Source of the DNA: Nemophila menziesii
Taxonomy: Eukaryota; Streptophyta; Magnoliopsida; Boraginales; Hydrophyllaceae
Assembly (NCBI GenBank): GCA_029959085.1
Contig: JARWIR010000001.1
Coordinates: 72,044,899 to 72,108,898 of the forward strand
DNA: 64,000 nucleotides
Direction: 5' to 3'
Below, one piece after another: positions 1-11,355 of the stretch. Each line of letters opens with the position of its first letter. Within the stretch, counting starts at the first letter, position 1. The position numbers and the translations under genes are program-made. Below the pieces are notes generated by a model. The model did not search any database and was not told where the DNA came from. It saw only the letters and a list, made by a program, of their open reading frames with translations.

Positions 1-192
1 CTTGGCGTATATTGTTATTATGTGTTTTGACTTATTTCCCTAGATCTGATCAATCTTAGGATTAATCTTAGTTATTGACAACACCACATAATCGTCTAGT
101 TTAACTGGATAGCCATTAAGGTTTGATTTAATCACCAATCATTACTTAGGAATCCCTATTAGTGGAGAGGTTGCTCCTAAGTCTAGAAAAGG
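1..192 (+). mobile_element. Element 3, 5' LTR, left part (cut by window edge and by element 1)
   Basis: This stretch matches, in reverse complement, the LTR fragment at about 41455-41655, with shared runs such as the one around GACAACACCACATAATCGTC. The same LTR resumes at 19180 after element 1, and the two halves are separated by a perfect AAAGG duplication (188-192 and 19175-19179). It is therefore the left part of the 5' LTR of the plus-strand element that continues to 24880. Its true start lies before the window. Confidence 0.75.
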
Positions 193-1752
193 TGGTGGTC
201 CTTTGTGTGTTCTAAATAAATGCAATAAATAATCGAACCACAATCGCAAGTGTACGGTTGTCCCAAGTAGTATAATTGATAAAACAGATTCGTTCCAAGG
301 ACGGGATGGTTGACTACAATGCCTATCTATTAATGATTGATTGCACTTATGAAAACAAATAAAGATAATATGTTTGTTTGGTTTTGTATTAATGCTAAGT
401 AAATGAAAGACAATTATTCAAATGCAAATAAAAGCTAAGACGCAAGTAAAATGATGTAAAACGCAATATGAGAAGTAGCACTTGAGAACGCAAGGATCCT
501 CCCAATCCTATTTCCTAACTTATGTTGTTTACGGGCTAAATTGGTCAATTACAATGGTCGGGATTCTAAATTCCTTATACCCCCGTCAGGGTGGACTATA
601 AGGCGATCCTAGAGTGTCACTAGTCCCGTCAGGGTAAATATGATCCACTTTTGGATGATTAAGTTTTATTAACTCATTGGCCCTAGAATTAGCTAAGTTC
701 GTCAGAATCAATAGCTTCTATCCTAGATTGAATAAATGGTTCTGTACCTAAACCCTCCGTCAGGATGATCCAATCGCCACTAATTGGAATAGCCTAGATA
801 CTAACACCTGTTCCTAGTTCATGACGCTAAAAACAGTGAACATTCTCAATTTATCGAAAAGAGTAAAAGTCCTAATCTAGTTTAATTTAACAGAAACCCA
901 AATTCAACATTCGTTATTCAATACGATTGGGATTCACCCATTGTTTGTTCTCAAGCACTATGAAAAGTTTAGCTCATATTAAAAAGAAAAACTAAATTAA
1001 ATGTAAAGGAGTTCATATTTGATTACAAAATTAAAGATAAGAAAAACCTAATTTCCGGAATAGGAATGACTACGAACGGAGATATAGACCTCTCCAGCTC
1101 TTGTAGCTTCTTCTGTCTTCCTTCCGTTGACTTCTCTCTGGTGTTTAATCTTGTAGAATGTGAATTGTATGTAAAATAGAAGTCCAGACCTCCTTTTATA
1201 TGTATAAATTCGGACTTGGACTTAGGCTTTTAATTAAATGAAATATAAAAGGCCCAAGTCCACTAACTTAGCCCAAAATCCCGTAACTGCTAATATACCT
1301 TCACTAAAACGGCTTTTCCCGATTCGTTATGACTCCGATTGACCTCATTCCAGTTGCTAAAGTTCCGTAACTCGATAGGGAGCGTTTTCTCTTCAAAGGT
1401 CAGCGGCTAAATCATCGCTTAAGCACCTCGAAATCAGCAATCTATGGCCTGGAAAATGGATTTTCAGCTCTAAAAATAATATCTTCGGGATCTATCTTCA
1501 AGTCTTGACTCTATCTTTTGATCTTTGACTTTCTCCTCGGATTCCTCTTCTAGCTAACATCTAAAACCTGTAAACTTTACACTAAAAATACCAATATTAC
1601 GCGCAAAAGCTTAATAAATCAAAAATGCTAGAAATAAAAGAGGAAAATCATATTATTGCATATTTAGTCCAAAAGTCTATCAAATTGATTAAATAAACAC
1701 CAAAAATGATGTCTCCTAAGGGTCGAAAATAAGAACAATTAAGGAGACATCA
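193..1752 (-). repeat. Element 1, 3' LTR
   Basis: 1560-bp LTR; on the minus strand it begins TGATGTCTCC and ends ACCACCA. It is nearly identical to the other LTR of this element. Its U3 start forms an imperfect inverted repeat (TGATGTCTCC against GGAGACATCA, about 45 bp overall). Four spaced copies of a CCCGTCAGGGTGA-like motif lie at about 580, 624, 697 and 754. Confidence 0.9.
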
Positions 1753-1753
1753 A

Positions 1754-1769
1754 GACCCCCAACTCAAAC
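1754..1769 (-). promoter_or_regulatory. Element 1 terminal polypurine tract
   Basis: On the minus strand GGTTTGAGTTGGGGGTCT lies directly before the 3' LTR start. This is the expected plus-strand priming site for reverse transcription. Confidence 0.8.
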
Positions 1770-3223
1770 CTTTGTCGTCCCGACAAAGCAAAACAAAACA
1801 AAACAAGGGGTAGAAGTAAACATAAGAACAAATAGAAGCTAGCAAATAGACCTAAAGCAATTCTTAAGATAAATCTCATATAGCAAAACTTTAAGACCTA
1901 ACATATACATACACTAATCATGCAACATCAAATATAAATAATCTCAATCATAAAATTAAAGTCGCAATGCTTGAAGGTTACACTTGTACTCATCTCTGTA
2001 TGATGGCTATAGGGTGGTCATTAATCCTACTCGCTTCGAACGCTCCACCTAGTATATTCCCTATCAACAGAATCATAAATTCACTATGTACCTAGGAATC
2101 ACGAGGTCTTTATGGCTTTAATAATGGCTTAAGGACGGTATGGATGTATATTTGGTAAATTTGAAGTGAGCTTTTGGCTCTCTCCTCACTTACCATCAAC
2201 AATGTCCTCGAGCTTGAGTTTACGCTAAAAAATTGTTCTCACTCACCCATTTGACGCGCTAATGTTGCGTCCCCAATGTCAACCCAAATAAAACTAAGAT
2301 GATTTCTAAAAATATTCCACTTTGCCGGTTTATTTTATTCTTTCTTTTTATTTTCTTTTTCATTTCTTTTCTTCTTTTTTTTTTGTACAAGATAACCATG
2401 ACCATCCTTTTGATGTGAAAGGTCATGTCTCTTATAATTTTTTTCTCTTTGTATTTAATTTTTTTTTGTTCTCAAATCCCGGCAAAGGGTTGCAAATAAT
2501 AATATCATCTTTATTTTGTGCCTCAATACAAACACATATAATCCCTTCCCAATGTAATTTCCCAAATGTGGACCCTCCACCCCAAACTCAAGCTCGAGAC
2601 AAGTCTCAGGGTTGTGATTCAAGTGCGGGTCATTTGGTCATGCCTAATAATCTAAAGGATAATGGGCTTATATCGTGGCTACAAAAGAAAAGGCTTAAGG
2701 CTCAAAATTGGGCTAAGACGGATAAAATTATAATAAGGTATAGCAAGCTAAAAGGCTTCAAATGGCTAACAAAGAACTGCCTCTATCATTTTTCTAAGTA
2801 CATAGCTTGTCTTTAGTTCATATCTAGGTGGGTTCTCTATTAATTAGGATTTCACGTTCTACACACCAAACATATTCCTTAAGTACAAGCTTACTTCTTT
2901 TGCATTGTTCATTAATTTTTCCTATCAATTACCTATGTTCGCATGCAATTGTAAGTGCGTTTTATGTTATTCCCTAAAGTCCACTATTTACTATCATAGA
3001 TTCATCAAAAGTATGCTTAAAGGGACATTTAAAATCTTCTATAGTCAAACACAACTCCGAAAATTATTTTATTGAAAGCAAGTAAAACACATAACACATA
3101 AAATTGGGATGAGGCGACGAACCCCACCCCAAACTCAAAAATGAGTAGTGTCCCCACAACTCGAAAAGACTCAGCGCAATAAAAATGAACTAACTAAAAC
3201 GCGAAAGGGATAGAAAACGTATC
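1770..3223 (-). other. Element 1, 3' non-coding region
   Basis: No supported coding sequence. Blocks here recur in elements 3 and 5: a stretch around 2150-2330 (minus: CCGGCAAAGTGGAAT onward, then a tract ending in GAGAGAGCCAAAAGCTCACT), and PPT-like tracts at 2579-2593 and 3126-3140. Degenerate copies of a GAGTCGTG/CACGACTC hairpin lie near 3143-3165. The open frame at 2322-2816 is low-complexity and is read as chance. Confidence 0.6.
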
Positions 3224-4548
3224 TCAACCAGCGCGTGGCTGGTCGTCGGTGTTGCGTCCTTGAACTTTCTCCTTCGTAAGAAGACCATAGGTGGCGTGTT
3301 GAATTGTGCTCACCCCCATTAACATGTTTCGGAGAAGTTCTAACTCTTTTGTAACGTTTCCCAAAGATGCAATCATCTTCATTTGGTTCTCTTCTAACAC
3401 CTTCACTTTCGCTTCCAACTCATTGGTTGTATGCATCTTCTTCTTTGGGGGAGCTCTAGGATTTCTTGTTGCTTTTAACACCTCATCATGAATATTCTTG
3501 ATCAAAGCTAAACCCATACTCTCACTCACTACAACACGATCAATCTCTGCGTCTTTACGCGGAACTTTTGCGTCTAAGCACAAAGTAGTGATGGTACAAG
3601 GAAATTTAAGATTTTGTTGTGAAGTAGGAATTCTAGCAAATTCCATGATGGTATCATAAATAACTCGAGCAACATCCATAGGTTTCTCCTTGATAATACA
3701 CTTAATGAACAAAAGATGCTCCTTCTTCACTTCCGATATGTGTTTAACGCCGAAGAAGGTAGGGATTATGAAACGTGACCAAATCTTAGCACATGGTAGC
3801 AAATTACTACTATACATCTGTCCAGGATATCCGTCTCCTTCGGGAATTGGGCGGGCCCCATCAACAAATACTGTTCCCCAAAGGGACTCATAATCAAACG
3901 AAGGTTCTTTTAGAGACTCTTGAAACGGACATATTCCGGAAAATTCGGGTAATTTCAATGATTTACGAATAAGTTCAACGGAGAAAGGAACTACCTTTTT
4001 GCGAATAATAACTGCTTCTTTCGAGAAGGCGATTCCTTCGTAAAAATCTCGCACCAAGGTAGGAATATACTCAAGCTTCCTTTCTCTCAATTCTTTCCAA
4101 CCCAATTTATCACAAGTAATACCATAATCTTTATAAGCACTAGTCATAATACCCTTAGAAAGATTCATCTCCTCACCAAACTTCAAAAATTCAATTCTAT
4201 CACGAACCTGAGTATCCCATGGGACGAACACTCTCTTAGGCTTTTGAGCCCATGCTTTCCTACGCGGAGGTTTCTGCACTGGTTCTTCGGAAACTTCTTG
4301 TTCAGTTTCCTCAATCTCTTCCTCAACTTCTTCTTCACTCTCTTCATCACTTTCATCAATTAACCTACTCTTTTCGGATTAGCCTTACTTGGATTTTATT
4401 TTCTTTTCGGAGCAATTGGGTTTTGTACAGTCTTTTTGGATCGCGAATCCAGAATCTCAATTGCTTGGTCTGGGCTAGTTCCAACAGTGTTCCTATCTCT
4501 TGGTATGTTTCTTCGATAGTTACACATGGAATCGGTTCTGTTAGTCAT
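3224..4548 (-). pseudogene. Element 1, third ORF (env-like position, plant transposon protein domain), broken
   Basis: The largest open part is 3224-4378. It has an acidic N-terminal stretch, a basic PPRRKAW patch, then a globular part with IPTLVRDFYEGI and VVPFSVELIRKSLKLP. This pattern resembles the putative plant transposon protein domain often found after pol in Athila elements (Pfam Transposase_32-like, from memory of the family). A likely ATG is at 4548-4546, directly after a PPT-like tract, but a stop and a frameshift (about 4379-4400) separate it from the main frame. A C-terminal coiled coil rich in Glu, Leu and Lys follows (LEAKVKVLEENQMKM). No signal peptide or clear membrane span was seen, so a true envelope role is not supported. 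Element 2 carries an analogous protein. Confidence 0.6.
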
Positions 4549-4815
4549 CTCTTTTCACCCCAAACTCAAAACTTCAAATAGAGAAAAAGCTAGATAAAAG
4601 CTTTAAAATTTGATGTTTTGAGGTTTAAAACTTGAAGAATTAGGTGGAATATGAGATGGGTTAAGGTTATTTGAGAGGGAATGTGAAAGAATTGGGTTTA
4701 ATTTCAAGGTTGGGAAGAGGAAATTTTGTGGAGAAAAGATGAATTTTGGTGATGTTTTGGAGAAGCTATGAGTTGATTGTGTGTTTTTGTGATGAAAGAA
4801 GGCTTGATTTGATGA

Positions 4816-4822
4816 TTTTATA
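4816..4822 (-). promoter_or_regulatory. TATA-like box before the third ORF of element 1
   Basis: On the minus strand the sequence is CAACTATAAAATC, about 270 bp before the likely ATG at 4548 and about 120 bp downstream of the palindrome array. It is followed by an A- and C-rich leader typical of plant 5' UTRs. Internal promoter function is inferred. Confidence 0.5.
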
Positions 4823-4940
4823 GTTGTTTGTTGATGATTTTCGGAGTAAGTGGAGGCAAGGATTCGGAATATAAGGTTTGGCTTGGAAAAGAGGCAAAAA
4901 CTAGGTTTAATAAACTCAAAACCGCCTCTCGCAACAGGTC

Positions 4941-5350
4941 ACCGGCTAGCCGGTGGATTCGCCGGCATGCCGGTCGCGAGGGCGGCGGAAAAAAATTTAC
5001 TAAATTCAATTTTTTTTACCTCAAAACGCAAGTATATTGCGTCGTCGCTGACGCAGTGGTCAGAGAATTCACTTTCTTTCACCGGCTAGCTGGCGGATTC
5101 GCCGGCATGCCGGTCGCGTGTCTATATCGCAAATGATGACGCAGCAACCTTGCGTCGTCGCTGACGCAAGGACCAGAACCTTTCCCTTCTTTGGCCGGCT
5201 AGCCGGCGGATTCGCCGGCATGCCGGTGAAATCTCGATGGCGCAAATGGTGACGCAGCAACGCTGCGTCATCGCTGACGCAGTGGTCAGAGAGTTGGGGT
5301 TCTTCAGCTCGTTTGGCCGGTATGCCGGCCAGCTCGCCGGCTAGCCGGTC
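4941..5350. repeat. GC-rich palindrome array between pol and third ORF of element 1
   Basis: Eight GC-rich palindromes of the types CCGGCTAGCCGG and CCGGCATGCCGG lie at about 4942, 4962, 5082, 5101, 5193, 5214, 5316 and 5336. They are embedded in imperfect tandem units that also hold GACGCAGCAACGCTGCGTC-like inverted repeats. The surrounding DNA is AT-rich, so the block stands out in base composition. No protein is supported here. It occupies the position of an upstream promoter for the third ORF. Confidence 0.75.
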
Positions 5351-5586
5351 AAACCTGCTGTGGACTTCAAAAATTTTTGTTTTCTCATCGTTTTAACCCC
5401 AAACTCATGACCATTATACCCCTGAAATCATCAAAAACAAACACCCTTCCTCATTTCTTAAAATTTAACACTAAATTCAATGAAAACTTAACTAATTTAC
5501 ACTACGGAAAATGAAATACTTAAACTAATATACAAGAAATTGGCTTTTGTTTAACGTCGTTAAGGTCGACGGGTTACCTCGTGCTT
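5351..5586 (-). other. Element 1 spacer after pol
   Basis: Non-coding. Holds a PPT-like tract on the minus strand at 5395-5410 (GAGTTTGGGGTT). Nothing else recognised. Confidence 0.5.
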
Positions 5587-8480
5587 CTAAGGAGCTTCGA
5601 GGAGGTACATGACCTCTCCGGGATGTGGGTCTTTTGCACGATCGGTATCTTCACCTCCATGATATATCTTTAATCGATGACCATTCACCATGAATGTACG
5701 GTTTTCAAGTGGATGTTCAATCTCTATAGCTCCATGAGGTGTAACCTTGGTTACAATGTAAGGACCCGACAACTTCGATCTTAATTTCCCCGGATAATTA
5801 CTGAACTTTGAATTATATTTCAACACTCTTTGTCCCACTACAAAGTTCTTCTCTCGAATTCGATTATCATGCCATCTCTTGGTATTTTCTTTGTAAAGTT
5901 TAGCATTTTCATAAGCATGTAATCGGAATTCATCAAGCTCATTAAGTTTCATCATTCGATTCTGACCAGCTAGAGTAGGATCAAAATTTAACTTCGAAAT
6001 AGCCCAATAGGCACCCATTTCAAGTTCAAGAGGTAAGTGACAAGCCTTACCATATACCATTCGATACGGAGAAGCACCTACTGGAGTTTTGAAAGCAGTA
6101 CGATAGGCCCATAGTGCATCATCTAATTTCATAGACCAATCTTTTCTAGTAGGACCAACGGTTTTCTCTAAGATAGATTTTACCTCACGATTTGATACTT
6201 TGGCTTGACCATTGGCCTGTGGATGATAAGCAGTAGATACACGATGTCTTACTCTATATTTCTCTAGAACCGTCTTCAAATACTTATTAACGAAATGAGT
6301 ACCTCCATCGCTAATAATTACCCTTGGAGTACCATGTCTAGTGAAAATATGCATTTCAAGAACTTAATCACCACTCGTGAATCATTAGTTGGCAAAGCCA
6401 CAGCTTCTACCCACTTAGACACGTAATCAACAGCTAATAAGATGTAGAGGTTACCATTTGAAGGAACGAAAGGACCCATAAAATCTATACCCCAAACATC
6501 GAATATTTCAACTTCTAACACATTATTACGTGGCATCTCATCCCTCTTGGATATGTTTCCGGTAAATTGACATCTCTCACATCTTTTCGTATATTCATGA
6601 CAATCTTTTATGATAGAGGGCCAATAGAAACCAGATTGTAATACCTTAGCAGCAGTTCGATCTCCTTTGAAATGTCCACCATAAGGTGAATCGTGACACC
6701 CAGCTATAATCGCCTCAATTTCTTCCTTGGCTACACATCTTCTTACCATTTGATCAGCACACACTTTGTAGAGGAAAGGATCCTCCCAAAAGAATTGTCT
6801 CGCACGATGAGCTAATCTTTTTCTCTCTTGATAAGTTGAACCCTCAGGAAAAGAGCCACTTACCACTAAATTTGCAATATCCGCATACCAAGGAGCTTCA
6901 TAATCGCGAACAGTGAATAAACTCTCATCAGGAAATTCTTCTCTAACTGCTTCAGTACCACTATTCATCTCTGAACCTTCTAACCGCGATAGATGCTCCG
7001 CAACCTTATTCTCACACCCTTTTCTATCCTTGATCTCTAAATCGAATTCTTGAAGTAATAAAACCCATCTGATTAACCTTGGTTTAGCATCCTTCTTCTC
7101 CATAAGATATCGAATCGCTGAATGATCTGTATAAACAATAACTTTTGCTCCAAGAAGATAAGAGCGAAATTTATCGAACGAATACACAACCGCTAGCAAC
7201 TCTTTTTCTGTAACTGTATAATTAACTTGAGCACCATTAAAGGTTTTACTAGCATAATAAATCGAATGAAAAACTTTCTCTTTCCTTTGCCCTAATACAG
7301 CTCCCATACACAAATCACTCGCATCACACATAACCTCAAACGGTAAATTCCAATCTGGAGGTAATACTATAGGAGCTGAAATAAGCTTTTCTTTGATTGC
7401 TTTGAAGGCCGCTAAACAAGCTTCATCAAAAAGGAATTTGGAATCCTTTTCAAGTAAGTTGCATAACGGTTTAGCAATCTTAGAAAAGTCTTTGATAAAT
7501 CGCCTATAAAAGCCAGCATGGCCAAGAAAACTTCTTACCCCTTTAACAGAAACAGGAGGGGGAAGAGTTTTGATTACCTCTATCTTCGCTCTATCGACTT
7601 CCAATCCAACACTCGAAACCTTGTGACCCAGAACAATACCTTCTCGAACCATGAAATGACACTTCTCCCAGTTTAAAACCAAATCTGTTTCCTTGCATCT
7701 GATTAACACTTTCTCCAAATTATCTAAGCAATTATCAAAATCATCACCAAATACAGATAAATCATCCATAAACACTTCAAGAAAGTTATCGATCATATCC
7801 CAGAAGATAGCCATCATGCATCTTTGAAAGGTAGCGGGAGCATTGCACAACCCAAATGGCATTCTGCGATATGCAAAAGTACCAAAGGGGCATGTAAATG
7901 TTGTTTTATGTTGATCTTCTGGAGCCACGTAAATTTGATTATACCCAGAATAACCATCCAAGAAGCAATAGTACTCTCTTCCGGCTAATTTATCTAACAT
8001 TTGATCAATGAAGGGCAAAGGAATATGATCTTTTCTGGTGGCCTTGTTCAGCTTTCTGTAATCCATGCAAACTCTCCATCCAACTACCGTTCTTGAAGGA
8101 ATCGCTTCATTTTTATCATTCAGAACTGTTGTCATTCCTCCTTTCTTCGGTACACACTGAACCGGACTCACCCATTCACTACTTGAAATAGGATAAATAA
8201 TCCCCGCATCTAAAAGCGTGATCACCTCTTTCTTCACTACATCCTTCATAGCGGGCATTAATCTTCTTTGACCTTAAACTGAGCGTGCGTTAACATCTTC
8301 AAGTATAATTTTGTGTTGACAATAGGATGGACTAATGCCTTTGATGTCAGCAATTGTCCAACCTATTGCCTCTTTGTTGGCTCTTAACACACGCAACAGT
8401 TTATCTTCTTGAGGACCTGTTAAATTAGCTGAAACAATAACAGGTAGAGTTTCATTAGTACCCAAATATGCATACCTCAA
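5587..8480 (-). pseudogene. Element 1 pol: reverse transcriptase, RNase H, integrase (frameshifted)
   Basis: Three open blocks cover one pol reading: 8274-8480, 6318-8273 and 5587-6354. The first two share a frame but are split by a TAA at 8274-8276; the last is shifted near 6340. RT shows [12 protein letters not shown], the FMDD catalytic motif at 7761-7772 and [17 protein letters not shown]. RNase H follows ([35 protein letters not shown]). Integrase has the HHCC finger ([14 protein letters not shown]), a first catalytic Asp in GIDFMG near 6485, then ISDGGTHF and a [10 protein letters not shown] helix with the final Glu. The C-terminal GPYIVTKV region ends it. This order is diagnostic for Ty3/gypsy. 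Confidence 0.92.
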
Positions 8481-11220
8481 GTGTGCTGGTAACGGTTTTT
8501 TTCCAATTCCGGAGGAGATTCAATTGAAGGCTTCTTTTTAGGAATAATCTCCCCCGGTCCTCTCACAAGTTCATAGGCCAGACGCCTATATTTCGGATTT
8601 TCAGAATTAAGAGCTGCCACTGTTTCGGTAAGCTCTTCCATCATCTCAGGTGAATCTAGTGTCAAAGCAGCCTGCAAGATATCATCAAAATTTAAACAAT
8701 TAAATACCTCTTGCGATGCTTGCTCTACTACATCCATTCTGAAGCAATCTTGCTGAGAATCTAGGAATTTCATAGCTCGAAATACATTGAATTTGACTTT
8801 CTCATCTTGTATCCTCATCGTTAATTCGCCATTCTCTACATCGATCAATGTACGCCCTGTAGCTAGGAATGGTCTACCCAAAATAATGGGGACATTTCTA
8901 TCTGCATTGTACTCAAGTATTACGAAATCAACGGGAAATATAAGTGTACCTGCCTTAACAAGGACATCTTCAATGCAGCCTTCAGGATGTGCAAGAGACC
9001 TCTCCGCCATTTGCAAGACCATAGAAGTGGGTCTTGCGTTTCCGATTTTTAGCTTATCAAAGATCGACTTGGGAATCAAATTGATGCTTGCTCCCAAGTC
9101 GCATAGCGCCTTTCCTTTCCATTCTTCTCCAATCGATGTCGGAATAGTGAAACTCCCAGGATCAACTAACTTTGGAGGTAATTTACTTTGACAAATCGCG
9201 CTACATTCTTCAGGAAGCCCAATCATCTCATTATCACAATAAGGCCTTTTGTTAGTGAGGGCCCTCTTTAGAAACTTCGTATACTTAGGAATATCTCGAA
9301 TAGCCTCTAGTAACGGAATATTAATACTTAGACCCTTCACTCTATTAAAGAATTTCTGGAAATCACCCAAATCACCCTTTTTCTGAACTCGAGATGGAAA
9401 CGGTGGTGGAGGGCGATTAATCATAATATCATCTTTCTTCTTTGGAATCTCGCTTGGCCTCACTATTTCTTCAACCTCACTATCTTTCCCATTCTCTTTC
9501 TCTTTCTCACCCACTTCCTTTTCTTTTCTTGGAACTTCTTTCTCTTTCATAACGGGAAAAGGAGATGGAGGAAGGTTCTTACAACTTCTTAATGTAACAG
9601 CTTTGCAATCTTCACGTTGTATTGGATTTTCAGTATCGCTAGGGAGTTGCCCTTGTGGACGTTGGTTCAGTTGTTTATTAATTTGACTAAGCTGATTCTG
9701 TAACAACTTCATGTTTGCTTCAGATGCATTTTGACGTTCCATAGCTTGTGTTTGAAGAGCAATTAAACTTTCAACTGTTTTCTGAAGGGTAAATACTCCT
9801 TCTTGTGGATGGGCAGGTAAGGCTTTTTGGTTTAAAGTTTCATCGTAAGTATTCTGAGGAGCTTGTCTTTGTACATAATTACCCTGATTCTGTCCTCCTT
9901 GATAATTGTTATGTGGTCTTGGATTATAGTTGTTACCTTGGGGACGCGGCTGATACGCATATGTAGGATTGGCTGCCCCATTAGGATTTGAGTATTGAAA
10001 CCCAGGATGGTTTCTGTTAGGCTGATATCCATTACCACTCGAATTAAAGTTACCTCTGTTGGACACGAACATCACAGGCTCTTGGTTATTCGGACAATTT
10101 TCCTCATCATGATCATCTACCCTACAAATCGAACACATATAAACCTCTTGTGTTGCTTGCACAGCTACCTTCTTACCCGAAAATCCTTCCTATACAGCTA
10201 AAGTAAGCTGTTTCAATTGTTGCTCTATAGTAGTCTGAATCTTATTCTCAAGCGTAGCAAATTTCTCTTCCATGTTAATATTATTCACTCCTTTAACCGG
10301 TGTTCTTACTGAATTCCACCCTACTTCATTCTTGACTGTTCTTTCCAAAATGATTTTAGCATGAGCGGGTTGAACTTGAAGAAAACCTGCACCACATAAC
10401 AAATCCAAGTTCTCTCTCGAGGTCCCATCAAGGCCTCTGTAAAATATTTTTAGTTGTTGTTGTTCTGAAAAGCCATGATTGGGAACTCTACGTAAACACA
10501 TCTGGAATCTTGTCCAACTCTTACCCAAAGTTTCATCATATTCTTGACGGAAATGCGTCAAATCTAATTCAGCATCTAACCTCATGTTACTTGGGTAATA
10601 TCTGTCAAAGAAAGCAGTTTCTAATTGGTCCCAGTTTGTTATCTTCGTAGGATCTTGTGTATCGTGCCATTCACTTGCTCCATCAATAACGAAAAATTTA
10701 AACGCAGCGAAATACATCAGTTCTTTTGAAACTCCTTGTGTGATATAAGAATCACATATCTGCTTGAATTTCTGTACCGCTCTAAGAGGATCTTCTCCCA
10801 CTCTTCCACGAAAATTTCCAAAATTTTGGAATTGAGCTATCATACCCGAATCTGGACGAAACCTCTAACATTTATATCTGGAGCACCTACTCCTATAGCA
10901 GGAGCACGGAATGGAACTTCTGGTGGACCATTAGTAAACCACGGATCTTGATTCATTACTATCTGGACTTGAGGATTAGGATTTACTGGTGGAATTGGAG
11001 GAATAACGCCTGGAGCTAAAGGTTGGACATTTGCGCCTAGTTGACCTGGTTGGTTATTTTGTTGATCTTGAAGGTTAATCTCCTCCATTCTGTTAATTAA
11101 TTCTTCTACCTCTAAAGCTTCTCGTGCTCTCTTTTTCTTGTTAGCAAGTCTGATCAACAATTCTGGATTATTAAGGATCGGAGGTGTTGGCTCTAGATCC
11201 TTGAATAGCCTTCTTCGCAT
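8477..11220 (-). pseudogene. Element 1 gag and aspartic protease (frameshifted)
   Basis: Three open blocks: 10840-11220 (proline-rich gag N-terminus), 10190-10843 (capsid-like retrotrans_gag domain with FFDRYYPSNMRL and WTRFQMCLRRVPNHG) and 8477-10162. The last begins with a CCHC knuckle (CSICRVDDHDEENC), runs through a Gln/Asn-rich linker, and ends with a retropepsin-like domain (ALCDLGASINLIP catalytic Asp motif; PIILGRPFLAT). The break at 10840 is a frameshift. The break at 10190-10192 is an in-frame TAG that looks like a mutated Gln codon. A further shift in a T-run near 8500 separates it from pol. Confidence 0.88.
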
Positions 11221-11331
11221 ACACCAAACCTAAAAACCTGAAAAAGCTAAACAAACAAAAAGCGTAAAACTGATAAAATAAAATAAATGCAACTATCACT
11301 CAAGGATAAACACCGTGGTTACACGCTACCG

Positions 11332-11349
11332 TCCCCGGTAGCGGCGCCA
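11332..11349 (-). promoter_or_regulatory. Element 1 primer binding site, tRNA-Asp type
   Basis: On the minus strand TGGCGCCGCTACCGGGGA lies six bases after the end of the 5' LTR (11356). It matches the complement of the tRNA-Asp 3' end used by Athila-type elements. Confidence 0.85.
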
Positions 11350-11355
11350 AAAACT

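Noticed and set aside
2322..2816. 164-codon open frame on plus strand
   Set aside because: Phe/Ser-rich, low complexity, antisense to the element 1 transcript and within a non-coding block conserved for other reasons.
8787..9191. Open frame of 134 codons on the plus strand
   Set aside because: Lies antisense to the gag-protease gene of element 1; no family features.
11332..11349. tRNA-Asp-like sequence
   Set aside because: Only an 18-base primer binding site next to an LTR, not a tRNA gene.
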